Part shown: piece after piece, positions 18,539-26,137 of the stretch
How positions within the stretch are numbered: the first letter of the stretch is position 1
Layout of the letters: every line of letters begins with the position of its first letter
Assembly (NCBI GenBank): GCA_030054145.1
Contig: JASGCK010000001.1
Location: forward strand, 186,001-250,000
Direction of reading: 5' to 3'
DNA length: 64,000 nt
DNA from: Cytophagales bacterium
Lineage (GTDB): Bacteria; Pseudomonadota; Gammaproteobacteria; Burkholderiales; Burkholderiaceae_C
Translations under genes and position numbers: made by a program
Notes under the pieces: model-generated
What the model saw: the letters and a program-made list of their open reading frames with translations, nothing else
The model's database searches: none
Told to the model about the DNA's origin: nothing

Positions 18539-19027
18539 CTAGCTTTGGTTTGTATTTAACTGCAACATGGCATCTGGCGTAATGATCGTCGCTGGCTCAT
18601 AGCCATTATCGCGGCACACACGGTAAATAGTTTCCATCTGGCGCGCGTTAGCAATGTGCTTAAAGTTCCAAGTCAATAACCAATCGACACCCGCCAGCGC
18701 TGCGCTCGCAATATGTAGTGCATCCAATCTTGCAATAGCTGGCAAGGCGTGACGTGTTAACAACTCATCGCCAAGCGCCTCAACCGACTCGCGGTCAACG
18801 TCTAGTACCCGACAAGCCTGAATGACATCCAGTCGCCGCTTTGCTTTGCCCTCATTGCCCACGCCCACCTCATCAAGCACGTACTGCGACAGCACGCGCT
18901 CATAATCTTGCGCGGAGTGCTCCCACCAAGCGACAGTTACCGCCACACGTCCTTGCGTAATCACATCTTTAGGGTGTGCCGTGAGGTAACTTACCACGCT
19001 GGATTCAATATAAACAAGCGGCTTCAT
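18539..19027 (-). CDS. PIN-domain protein, likely type II toxin
   Basis: This 162-aa PIN-domain protein carries acidic residues at the expected places: YIESSVVSYL at the start (Glu in place of the usual Asp), YVLDEVGVGNEG, and ARLDALHIASAALAGVDWLLTWNFKHIANA, which matches the A-D-A-x-H-x-A-x-A motif of one PIN subgroup. The ATG at 19027 is chosen over a TTG two codons upstream. A 60-aa gene follows after 9 bases. It is not close to the VapC proteins elsewhere in the window. Confidence 0.8.
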   Translation of the reverse strand: MKPLVYIESSVVSYLTAHPKDVITQGRVAVTVAWWEHSAQDYERVLSQYVLDEVGVGNEGKAKRRLDVIQACRVLDVDRESVEALGDELLTRHALPAIARLDALHIASAALAGVDWLLTWNFKHIANARQMETIYRVCRDNGYEPATIITPDAMLQLNTNQS

Positions 19028-19142
19028 GCTCAAATTTTACGCCGCCTCCCATAAACATAGGATGCCCAAGCCCCAGTGTAGGGAGTAAATGAATTGTCCG
19101 CATAGGTTAGTGGGGGATGGGGCGCGGTAGAGAGCGTAGAGC

Positions 19143-19832
19143 CTAGCCAGCCAGCCAAGTCTGCAATTGCTTTGCAAAAACTGGCATGACATCGGCTAGC
19201 GTGATGGTTGCGTCAACGCTTGCCATATCCACCGTCTTCAGTCCTGCATAGCCGCAAGGATTGATACGGCTAAATGGTTCCACATCCATCGCCACGTTCA
19301 GTGCCACGCCGTGATAGGTGAAATGTCTGCTGATTTTGATGCCCAGCGCAGCAACTTTGCCAAGGCCGTGTTCGCGGAAAAATTGATTGATTTGCGCATC
19401 GCTACCACCCTCTGGTAAGCCAATACTGGCGTGGCTTTGCGGGTCATTTAATCGCAGGTAAATGCCTGGCGCACCGCGCACGCGGTGACCTGTTACGCCA
19501 AAGTACGCCAACGTTCGGATCACAGCTTCTTCAAGCTTGTAGACGTATTCTTTAACGAAGTAATTTGCGCGTTTGAGGTCAATAAGCGGATAGGCGACGA
19601 TTTGCCCAGGTCCGTGATAAGTCATTTGCCCGCCGCGATTGGTTTGTACGACGGGAATATCACCCGCAGCGAGGAGGTGCTCATGCTTGCCAGCCAAGCC
19701 TTGCGTAAAAGTGGGCGGATGCTCGCAAAGCCACAGCTGGTCTGGTGTGCTGGGCGTTCTTGCCTGCGTGAATGCTTGCATGGCCTCAACCGTTGGTTGG
19801 TAGCTAGCAAGCCCGAGCTGTTTAAGTTGCAT
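19143..19832 (-). CDS. lipB: Octanoyl-(acyl carrier protein) transferase
   Basis: LipB transfers octanoate from ACP to lipoyl domains, the first step of lipoate synthesis. The 229-aa product shows [20 protein letters not shown], the [20 protein letters not shown] motif, the lysine in [14 protein letters not shown] and the active-site cysteine in INPCGYAGL. The ATG at 19832 gives the family N-terminus ([18 protein letters not shown]); longer in-frame starts (GTG, TTG) exist and no Shine-Dalgarno settles the choice. lipA, often next to lipB, is not here. Confidence 0.93.
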   Translation of the reverse strand: MQLKQLGLASYQPTVEAMQAFTQARTPSTPDQLWLCEHPPTFTQGLAGKHEHLLAAGDIPVVQTNRGGQMTYHGPGQIVAYPLIDLKRANYFVKEYVYKLEEAVIRTLAYFGVTGHRVRGAPGIYLRLNDPQSHASIGLPEGGSDAQINQFFREHGLGKVAALGIKISRHFTYHGVALNVAMDVEPFSRINPCGYAGLKTVDMASVDATITLADVMPVFAKQLQTWLAG

Positions 19833-19911
19833 CAAATAGCGCACCGATGAATAAGGAGGAATGAGCGTCAAGAGTGACTTAGATTTTAATGATTGAATCT
19901 AAAATCAAAAG

Positions 19912-20433
19912 ATGCGAACTCCATCACCCGTACACCTACAGTCTTCATCACAAAAGCACTTCACCCTGATCGCCATAGCCTGCGCCGCGCTGCTTTGCTT
20001 TGGGCTTTATTTGCAGCATAGCGTGGGGCTAGAGCCTTGTCCCATGTGCATCGTGCAGCGCTATGCCTTGATTGGCGTGGCTTTGGTGTCGGTGATTGCG
20101 GCGCTTTGCACGCGGCGTTGGGCGCTGTTTTCCTTTGGCTTTTTAACGATGGTATGTGCGCTGTTCGGCGCGTTTGTGGCTGCGCGGCAAAGCTGGCTCC
20201 AGTGGTATCCCCCCGAGATGCTGACTTGTGGACGTGACTTTTACGGGATGATTGAAAACCTGCCAATGCGCCGTGCGATTCCCTTGATCTTTAAAGGCAG
20301 CGGTGACTGCTCCAAAGTCGATTGGACGCTGTTTGGCGGCTCGATTGCCAATTGGTCGTTTGCCTGTTTTGTGATGCTGGCGCTGCTCACTATCCACGGC
20401 ATTTGGAAAGCCGCGCAAGTGCGCAAAGCATGA
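19912..20433 (+). CDS. dsbB: Disulfide bond formation protein B
   Basis: DsbB reoxidises periplasmic DsbA and passes electrons to quinone. The 173-aa inner membrane protein has four hydrophobic segments, the first cysteine pair in [16 protein letters not shown] and the second pair as single cysteines in LTCGRDF and [10 protein letters not shown], as in the family. It is divergent from lipB and overlaps recQ by four bases (ATGA), so the two are probably co-transcribed. Confidence 0.94.
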   Translation: MRTPSPVHLQSSSQKHFTLIAIACAALLCFGLYLQHSVGLEPCPMCIVQRYALIGVALVSVIAALCTRRWALFSFGFLTMVCALFGAFVAARQSWLQWYPPEMLTCGRDFYGMIENLPMRRAIPLIFKGSGDCSKVDWTLFGGSIANWSFACFVMLALLTIHGIWKAAQVRKA

Positions 20434-22277
20434 AACGCATTTTGCGCGAGGTGTTTGGCTATGAGTCGTTTCGCGGCGAGCAAGAAGCCATCGTCTCGCA
20501 CGTGATTGCAGGCGGCGATGCGCTAGTTCTTATGCCCACGGGCGGCGGTAAGTCGCTGTGTTTCCAAATTCCCGCCATTGCGCGAAGCCAAGCTGGACAT
20601 GGCGTTGCGGTCGTTGTGTCGCCGCTGATTGCGCTCATGCACGATCAAGTTGGCGCATTGCGCGAGGCTGGCGTGGCAGCGGAATTTTTAAACTCTAGTC
20701 AATCGTTTGAAGCGGCAGCCGAGATTGAGCAGCGTTTGCTCAAAGGTCAGATCACACTGCTTTATGCCGCGCCCGAGCGGGTGACGTCGCCGCGGTTTGT
20801 GGCGCTGATGGATGCGCTGCACGGTCGCGGCAAGCTCAGTCTCTTTGCGATTGATGAGGCGCACTGCGTGAGTCAGTGGGGGCACGATTTTCGACCTGAA
20901 TATCAACTGCTGTCGGTGCTGCACGAGCGTTATCCAAATGTTCCGCGCATGGCGCTGACGGCAACCGCAGATGCACTGACTCGCGCAGATATCGTGCAGG
21001 GCTTGCAATTAGACAGCGCCGCGCAGTTTGTCAGTAGTTTTGACAGACCCAATATCCATTACAAAATTGTTGAGAAACAAGAAGCGGTTTCGCAATTGCT
21101 GCGTTTTATTTCGGACGCGCACGAAGGTGATTGCGGCATCGTGTATTGCCAATCGCGTAAGCGCGTGGAGGAAGTGGCCGAGCGATTGAACAAAGAGGGT
21201 ATTCGCGCAATGCCATACCACGCGGGTCTTCCAGCGGATGTGCGCCTTGCAAATCAAGATAAGTTTTTGCGCGCCGAGGGCTGGGTGATGGTTGCCACCA
21301 TTGCTTTTGGTATGGGTATCGACAAGCCCGATGTGCGATTTGTGGCGCATCTGGATATGCCCAAAAATATCGAAGGCTATTACCAAGAAACGGGTAGAGC
21401 AGGGCGCGACGGTTTGCCGTCTAACGCATGGATGGCGTATGGTTTGCAAGATGTCGTGAACCAGCGCCGCATGATTGATGAGAGTCCTGCGGGCGAGGAG
21501 TTTAAGCAAGTGATGCGCGGCAAATTGGATGCGCTGCTGGGGCTTGCCGAGGCGACCGATTGCCGCCGTGTGCGACTGCTTGCCTATTTTGATGAGGACT
21601 ACGGAAGGTTGACTTGCGGTGCGTGCGATAACTGCGTGAGTCCGCCCGATGTGTGGGATGGCACGGAAGTGGCACGCAAGCTTTTATCGACGATTTACCG
21701 CGTGGAGCAGCAGTCGAATTTGCACTTTGGCGCGGTCCATTTGATGGATATCGTGCGCGGAAAATCAACCGATAAAACCGCTCAGTACGGGCACGAGCGC
21801 ATCAGTACGTTTGGGCTGTGCGCGGATATTTCCGAGTTGCGGTTGCGTGCGGTGCTGCGGCAATTGATTGCGATCGACGCGCTAAAAGTAGATGCACAAA
21901 ATTTCAATACGCTGTATCTGACGAAGGCTTCGCGAGCGGTGCTTAGAGGAGAAGTGCCTGTGTTGCTACGGCAGTCTTTAAAACAGCCGCGTGCCGCCAA
22001 GCCAAGTGGCGCAAGGGCTGCCAAGCATGATGCCGCGCAAGGCACGATGGATAAGGACTCCCAAGCACGCTTTCTTGCGCTGAAGGCGTGGCGCGGCGAA
22101 GTGGCGGCGCATCACAATTTGCCAGCGTTTGTGATTTTTCACGACAGCACGCTACGGTCTATTGCACTGCTCAACCCAAGCAGCGCAGACCAGTTATCTA
22201 GCGTGAGCGGCATTGGTGCAAAAAAGCTAGAAGCTTACGGCGAGGAAGTTTTGCGCGTGATAAAAACTAACGTTTAG
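20430..22277 (+). CDS. recQ: ATP-dependent DNA helicase RecQ
   Basis: RecQ unwinds DNA in recombination and repair. The 615-aa protein has the full bacterial architecture: helicase motifs I ([15 protein letters not shown]) and II ([19 protein letters not shown]), motif [15 protein letters not shown], a zinc-binding RecQ-Ct region ([10 protein letters not shown]...CGACDNC), and a C-terminal HRDC domain (roughly residues 535-613, ending [18 protein letters not shown]). The ATG at 20430 overlaps the dsbB stop; an in-frame start 108 bases earlier lies inside dsbB and is rejected. Confidence 0.96.
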   Translation: MKRILREVFGYESFRGEQEAIVSHVIAGGDALVLMPTGGGKSLCFQIPAIARSQAGHGVAVVVSPLIALMHDQVGALREAGVAAEFLNSSQSFEAAAEIEQRLLKGQITLLYAAPERVTSPRFVALMDALHGRGKLSLFAIDEAHCVSQWGHDFRPEYQLLSVLHERYPNVPRMALTATADALTRADIVQGLQLDSAAQFVSSFDRPNIHYKIVEKQEAVSQLLRFISDAHEGDCGIVYCQSRKRVEEVAERLNKEGIRAMPYHAGLPADVRLANQDKFLRAEGWVMVATIAFGMGIDKPDVRFVAHLDMPKNIEGYYQETGRAGRDGLPSNAWMAYGLQDVVNQRRMIDESPAGEEFKQVMRGKLDALLGLAEATDCRRVRLLAYFDEDYGRLTCGACDNCVSPPDVWDGTEVARKLLSTIYRVEQQSNLHFGAVHLMDIVRGKSTDKTAQYGHERISTFGLCADISELRLRAVLRQLIAIDALKVDAQNFNTLYLTKASRAVLRGEVPVLLRQSLKQPRAAKPSGARAAKHDAAQGTMDKDSQARFLALKAWRGEVAAHHNLPAFVIFHDSTLRSIALLNPSSADQLSSVSGIGAKKLEAYGEEVLRVIKTNV

Positions 22278-22308
22278 ATGATTCAAATTTAGATAAAGGA
22301 ACAAAACG

Positions 22309-22839
22309 ATGGCAACCACACAAGATTGGATTAACGAGGCAGAAGTCATCCGAGCGCAAATACTGGCAGGCGGCGCAGTAGCGGGCGTGGCCGCGCGCGA
22401 GCAAGTGGCAGGCTTGACGGGCATTGAGATGTTTAAAGCGATGCTGGCGGGCAAGCTGCCTTTTGCCACTGTTGGCAAGACGCTGGACTATGGCCTGATT
22501 TCGGCCGAGCTGGGTGAAGTGATATTCCAAGGCGCACCGCAAAATAATTTTTTAAACCCAATGGGCACGGTGCATGGCGGCTGGTACGGCACGCTGCTTG
22601 ACTCCGCAATGGGCTGCGCGGTTCACACCATGATGCCCGTTGGACGCGGTTTTACAACGGCTGAGTACAGCGTGAATTTGGTGCGCGGAGTCAAGGTGGG
22701 CGGGGTGTACCGCACGATTGGCAAGGTGGTTCACTGCGGCAAACAAATGGCGACTGCTGAGGGCCGTATCGTGGACGCGGACGGAAAAATCTATGCGCAC
22801 GGCACAACGACGTGCTTCTTGTTTGATATGCCGAAATAA
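22309..22839 (+). CDS. PaaI-like hotdog-fold thioesterase
   Basis: This 176-aa protein is a hotdog-fold thioesterase. The catalytic loop is NPMGTVHGGWYGTLLDSAMG (HGG motif plus Asp), followed by the strand-rich VGRGFTTAEYSVNLVRGVKVG. Such enzymes hydrolyse acyl-CoA thioesters, sometimes phenylacetyl-CoA-type intermediates, but the substrate cannot be set from sequence. It has a good AAAGGA upstream and is followed closely by gloA. Confidence 0.82.
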   Translation: MATTQDWINEAEVIRAQILAGGAVAGVAAREQVAGLTGIEMFKAMLAGKLPFATVGKTLDYGLISAELGEVIFQGAPQNNFLNPMGTVHGGWYGTLLDSAMGCAVHTMMPVGRGFTTAEYSVNLVRGVKVGGVYRTIGKVVHCGKQMATAEGRIVDADGKIYAHGTTTCFLFDMPK

Positions 22840-22848
22840 AGGTTCATC

Positions 22849-23232
22849 ATGCGATTACTCCATACCATGCTGCGTGTTGGCAATTTAGAGCGCTCCATCA
22901 ACTTCTACACCAAGTGCCTTGGTATGACGCTGCTGCGCACGACCGATAGACCCGAGCAAAAGTACACGCTGGCGTTTGTGGGCTACGGCACAAATCCCGA
23001 TCACGCCGAGATTGAACTCACTTACAACTACGGCGTAGACAGCTACGAGCTAGGCACAGCCTACGGACACATCGCCCTTGGCGTGCCCAGTGTTCATCAG
23101 GCTTGCGAGACGATTCGCGTTGCTGGCGGGCAGATTACCCGCGAGCCAGGTCCCGTGAAAGGCGGCACAACGAACATCGCGTTTGTGGTTGATCCTGATG
23201 GCTACAAGATTGAACTGATTGAGCGGGAGTGA
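22849..23232 (+). CDS. gloA: Lactoylglutathione lyase (glyoxalase I)
   Basis: GloA converts the methylglyoxal-glutathione hemithioacetal to S-lactoylglutathione. The 127-aa protein has the full bacterial form: [20 protein letters not shown] with the first metal His, [20 protein letters not shown] with the third ligands, and the terminal [12 protein letters not shown]. It lies 9 bases after the thioesterase gene and is convergent with ffh. Confidence 0.96.
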   Translation: MRLLHTMLRVGNLERSINFYTKCLGMTLLRTTDRPEQKYTLAFVGYGTNPDHAEIELTYNYGVDSYELGTAYGHIALGVPSVHQACETIRVAGGQITREPGPVKGGTTNIAFVVDPDGYKIELIERE

Positions 23233-23274
23233 TTGCGTTTTATCCCCTCTGCCATCAAGGGCGAGGGAATCAAA

Positions 23275-24693
23275 CTAGCGCATCCCAGGAAACTTCATTC
23301 CGCCCATGCCGGGCATTCCCGCTGGCATACCGCCGCCTTTGCCCATCCCACCCATTGCGCCGCCCATTTTCTGCATCATCTTCATCATGCCTGAGCCCTT
23401 CATCTTTTTCATCATGGTTTGCATTTGCTCAAACTCGTTCAGCATTCGGTTGACTTCTTGCACTTGAACGCCCGCGCCCGCAGCGATGCGGCGTTTGCGT
23501 GTGGCTTTGATGATGTCTGGTTTGCGCCGCTCTTGCAACGTCATGCTGTGGATGATGCCTTGCTTGCGCAAAATATCTTTGTCCGCCTTGTCTAGGTCTT
23601 GTCCTTTGGCCTTGGCTGCCATTTGTCCTGGCAGTTTGTCGATCAGGCTGGATAGCCCGCCCATGGAGCGCATCTGCTGGATTTGGCCTAAGAAGTCTTC
23701 TAGGTCAAAGCCTGCGCCGCTTTTCATTTTGGCGGCCATTTTTTGCGCTGCTGCTACGTCTACGCCGCTGGTGATTTGTTCGACTAAAGCGACGATGTCG
23801 CCCATGCCGAGAATGCGTCCTGCAAAGCGTTCGGCGTCAAACACTTCTAGGCCATCAATTTTTTCGCTGACACCCGCAAACTTGATGGGCACGCCCGTGA
23901 TGTGCCGCACCGACAGCGCCGCGCCGCCGCGTGAGTCGCCATCGGTTTTGGTGAGGATGATGCCCGTGAGCGGCAGTGCATCGCCAAAGGCTTTGGCCAC
24001 GTTGGCGGCATCTTGTCCTTGCATGGCATCGACGACAAACAGCGTCTCAACAGGATGGGCGGCTTTGTGCAGCGCACGGATTTCGTTCATCAACTGTTCG
24101 TCCACACCCGTGCGACCAGCGGTGTCAATTAAGAGCACATCAAAGTAATGCTTCTTGGCGTAGTCGATAGCCGCTAAGGCAATATCCACGGGCTTTTGCG
24201 AAGGATCGCTGGGGAACCACTCTGCGCCTGCTTGCGCGGTCACCGTTTTTAATTGCTCGATGGCGGCTGGGCGATAAACGTCGCCGCTGACGGTGAGCAC
24301 TTTCTTTTTGCGCCGCTCGATTAAGTGTTTGGCGAGCTTTGCCGTGGTCGTCGTTTTGCCCGCGCCTTGCAAGCCTGCCATCAAGATGACTGCGGGCGGC
24401 TGCGCTGCGAGGTTGATGTCGCTAATGCCTTGCCCCATAGTGGCAATCAGCTCTTGGTTGACCACGCCCACCAAGGCTTGACCAGGCGTGAGCGAGCCGA
24501 CGACCTCTTGCCCGAGCGCCTTTTCTTTTATACGCGCCACAAAGTCGCGGACCACAGGCAGCGCAACGTCGGCCTCTAAGAGCGCCATGCGCACTTCGCG
24601 CAGCATATCGGCTACGTTGGATTCGGTGATGCGAGCTTCGCCGCGTAGGCGTTTAGTGAGGGCGGAGAGTTTGTCTGCGAGGAGGGATGCCAT
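23275..24693 (-). CDS. ffh: Signal recognition particle protein
   Basis: Ffh binds 4.5S RNA and signal sequences on nascent membrane proteins. The 472-aa protein shows the N domain, the GTPase G domain (GLQGAGKTTTTAKLAKHL, LIDTAGRTGVDEQL, LTKTDGDSRGGAALS) and a methionine-rich M domain with GAGVQVQEVNRMLNEFEQM and a Gly/Met tail. It is divergent from the ypjD-like gene with only 31 bases between the start codons, a layout common in betaproteobacteria. Confidence 0.97.
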   Translation of the reverse strand: MASLLADKLSALTKRLRGEARITESNVADMLREVRMALLEADVALPVVRDFVARIKEKALGQEVVGSLTPGQALVGVVNQELIATMGQGISDINLAAQPPAVILMAGLQGAGKTTTTAKLAKHLIERRKKKVLTVSGDVYRPAAIEQLKTVTAQAGAEWFPSDPSQKPVDIALAAIDYAKKHYFDVLLIDTAGRTGVDEQLMNEIRALHKAAHPVETLFVVDAMQGQDAANVAKAFGDALPLTGIILTKTDGDSRGGAALSVRHITGVPIKFAGVSEKIDGLEVFDAERFAGRILGMGDIVALVEQITSGVDVAAAQKMAAKMKSGAGFDLEDFLGQIQQMRSMGGLSSLIDKLPGQMAAKAKGQDLDKADKDILRKQGIIHSMTLQERRKPDIIKATRKRRIAAGAGVQVQEVNRMLNEFEQMQTMMKKMKGSGMMKMMQKMGGAMGGMGKGGGMPAGMPGMGGMKFPGMR

Positions 24694-24724
24694 AAATTGT
24701 TTGACTAAAGTTTTCTACTAAACT

Positions 24725-25255
24725 GTGAGCATGATTTTGCTTAGCATTCTACTGATCGCTCTCTTTGTGGCTGGCCTGTGGCTAGCGTTGACTCATTTGG
24801 GTATGGCAGCCGATTCGCCGTTATTGCTGGCGCACATCACAAGCGCCATTGCGGCTTATGCTGCGTTTGCTGCGGCGGTTGTTTGTGCGTGGATGTTTAT
24901 GCGGCACGAGCGCAGTCTAAAAAAGAATTTGGCAGCACTACCAAGCATTCCGTTGCTGACACTTGAGCGCTGGATGTTTGGTTTTGTCTACTCGGGGTTT
25001 ATCTTGCTGAGTGTGAGTTTGGTTGTTGGCGGATGGGCAGGCGGTGCGGGTTTTGTTTTGAAGCCGCACCATAAAACGATTTTTGCGCTGCTTGCGTGGC
25101 TGTGCTTTGTGGTGTTGATTGCGGGACGTGTGTTGCTGGGTTGGCGCGGTGCTAAGGCGGTGCGTATGGTTCATTTTGGCAGCGCATTTTTGTTGCTGGC
25201 GTATGTGGGAACGCACTTTGTGCTTCGCGTGATTTTGCAACGAGGGGCGACGTAG
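24725..25255 (+). CDS. YpjD/CcsA-like cytochrome c assembly family membrane protein, short form
   Basis: The 176-aa product has about five hydrophobic segments and matches the C-terminal two-thirds of YpjD/CcsA-type proteins: LPSIPLLTLERWMFGFVY, then KPHHKTIFALLAWLCFVVL and GWRGAKAVRMVHFGSAFLLL with the conserved histidines. Family members are usually about 260-280 aa, so the first two or three membrane segments seem missing. An in-frame TAA lies two codons before the GTG start, and ffh is only 31 bases away, so no longer reading is possible. It may be a reduced or decayed gene. Confidence 0.7.
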   Translation: MSMILLSILLIALFVAGLWLALTHLGMAADSPLLLAHITSAIAAYAAFAAAVVCAWMFMRHERSLKKNLAALPSIPLLTLERWMFGFVYSGFILLSVSLVVGGWAGGAGFVLKPHHKTIFALLAWLCFVVLIAGRVLLGWRGAKAVRMVHFGSAFLLLAYVGTHFVLRVILQRGAT

Positions 25256-25257
25256 TT

Positions 25258-25488
25258 ATGGTGTCTAAATACTTGCTGATCTTGGTGGTTTTGCTGGCGG
25301 CTATTTTTATTTGGCGCAGCAATCGCAAGGCGGCACTCAAAGTGCGCAAGGCGAGCGAGCAACGTGCCAAGGTGATTGATATGCAACCCTGCCGCTGGTG
25401 TGGGGTGCACATTCCAAGCAACGATGCGGTGCAAGGCCGGCATGGTCCTTATTGCTCGGTCGCGCATCGCCTTAAAGCCGAGCCCTAA
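25258..25488 (+). CDS. PP0621-family small membrane protein
   Basis: This 76-aa protein has one N-terminal membrane segment (YLLILVVLLAAIFIWRS), a basic linker and a C-terminal metal-binding-like motif with CRWCGVHIPSNDAV and a distal C in GPYCSVAHR. That pattern marks the PP0621 family of unknown function. It starts 2 bases after the ypjD-like stop and touches ampD, so the three genes form one transcript. Confidence 0.85.
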   Translation: MVSKYLLILVVLLAAIFIWRSNRKAALKVRKASEQRAKVIDMQPCRWCGVHIPSNDAVQGRHGPYCSVAHRLKAEP

Positions 25489-26043
25489 ATGACTATCTTG
25501 TGGGATGCGGGGTGGTATCGCTTTGCACGGCGTTTGCCGTCTCCTAATTTTGGTGAACGTCCCGCCGATACCAAGATTGATCTTGTTGTCATTCACTCCA
25601 TCAGTTTGCCGCCACAGCAGTATGGCGGTGGATATATCCAGCAACTCTTTACCAATCAACTGGACTGGAGTGCGCATCCTTATTTTGAGTCGATTCGCGA
25701 TCAAACAGTGTCCAGCCATTTTTTGATTGAGCGCACGGGCACGCTTTGGCAGTTTGTTAGTTGTTATGACCGCGCTTGGCACGCAGGGAAGTCAAGTTAC
25801 ATCTGCAAAAACGGCCAAGTTAAAAATAATTGCAATGATTTTTCAATTGGCATTGAGCTCGAAGGCGTGCCTGGCGAGACTTTTACGGATGCCCAATATG
25901 AAAGCCTTGCCAGCTTAAATGCTGCGCTAACCCAGGCCTATTCAGAGGTTGATTTTGTAGGGCACGAGCACATTGCCCCAGGACGCAAAGACGATCCTGG
26001 ATCGGGCTTTGATTGGTCGCGATTGAGACGCGGGCTAGGATAA
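25489..26043 (+). CDS. ampD: 1,6-Anhydro-N-acetylmuramyl-L-alanine amidase
   Basis: AmpD cleaves anhydro-muropeptides during cell-wall recycling in the cytoplasm, which in many species also controls AmpC induction. The 184-aa protein has no signal peptide and shows the zinc-binding pattern: His in LVVIHSISLPP, then His in ...LVGHEHIAPG-like FVGHEHIAPGRKDDPGSGFDW with the zinc Asp and catalytic Lys region. It directly follows the PP0621-family gene and precedes nrdA. Confidence 0.95.
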   Translation: MTILWDAGWYRFARRLPSPNFGERPADTKIDLVVIHSISLPPQQYGGGYIQQLFTNQLDWSAHPYFESIRDQTVSSHFLIERTGTLWQFVSCYDRAWHAGKSSYICKNGQVKNNCNDFSIGIELEGVPGETFTDAQYESLASLNAALTQAYSEVDFVGHEHIAPGRKDDPGSGFDWSRLRRGLG

Positions 26044-26059
26044 ATGCGGACGTTGCTGT

Positions 26060-26116
26060 ACACTAGCAATAGTGTTTTTCGCGAAAAAAAGGCGTATATT
26101 CCGCTATATCTAGTGT
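26060..26116. promoter_or_regulatory. Two NrdR-box-like sites upstream of nrdA
   Basis: Two 16-base sites resemble the NrdR box (consensus ACACWATATATWGTGT). The first, 26060-26075, is ACACTAGCAATAGTGT with six-base palindromic arms; the second, 26101-26116, is CCGCTATATCTAGTGT. Their starts are 41 bases apart, close to four helical turns. They lie 22-78 bases before the nrdA start. NrdR represses ribonucleotide reductase operons when dATP is high; binding here is inferred. Confidence 0.75.
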
Positions 26117-26137
26117 TTAATTCAATTATTATTTTTT

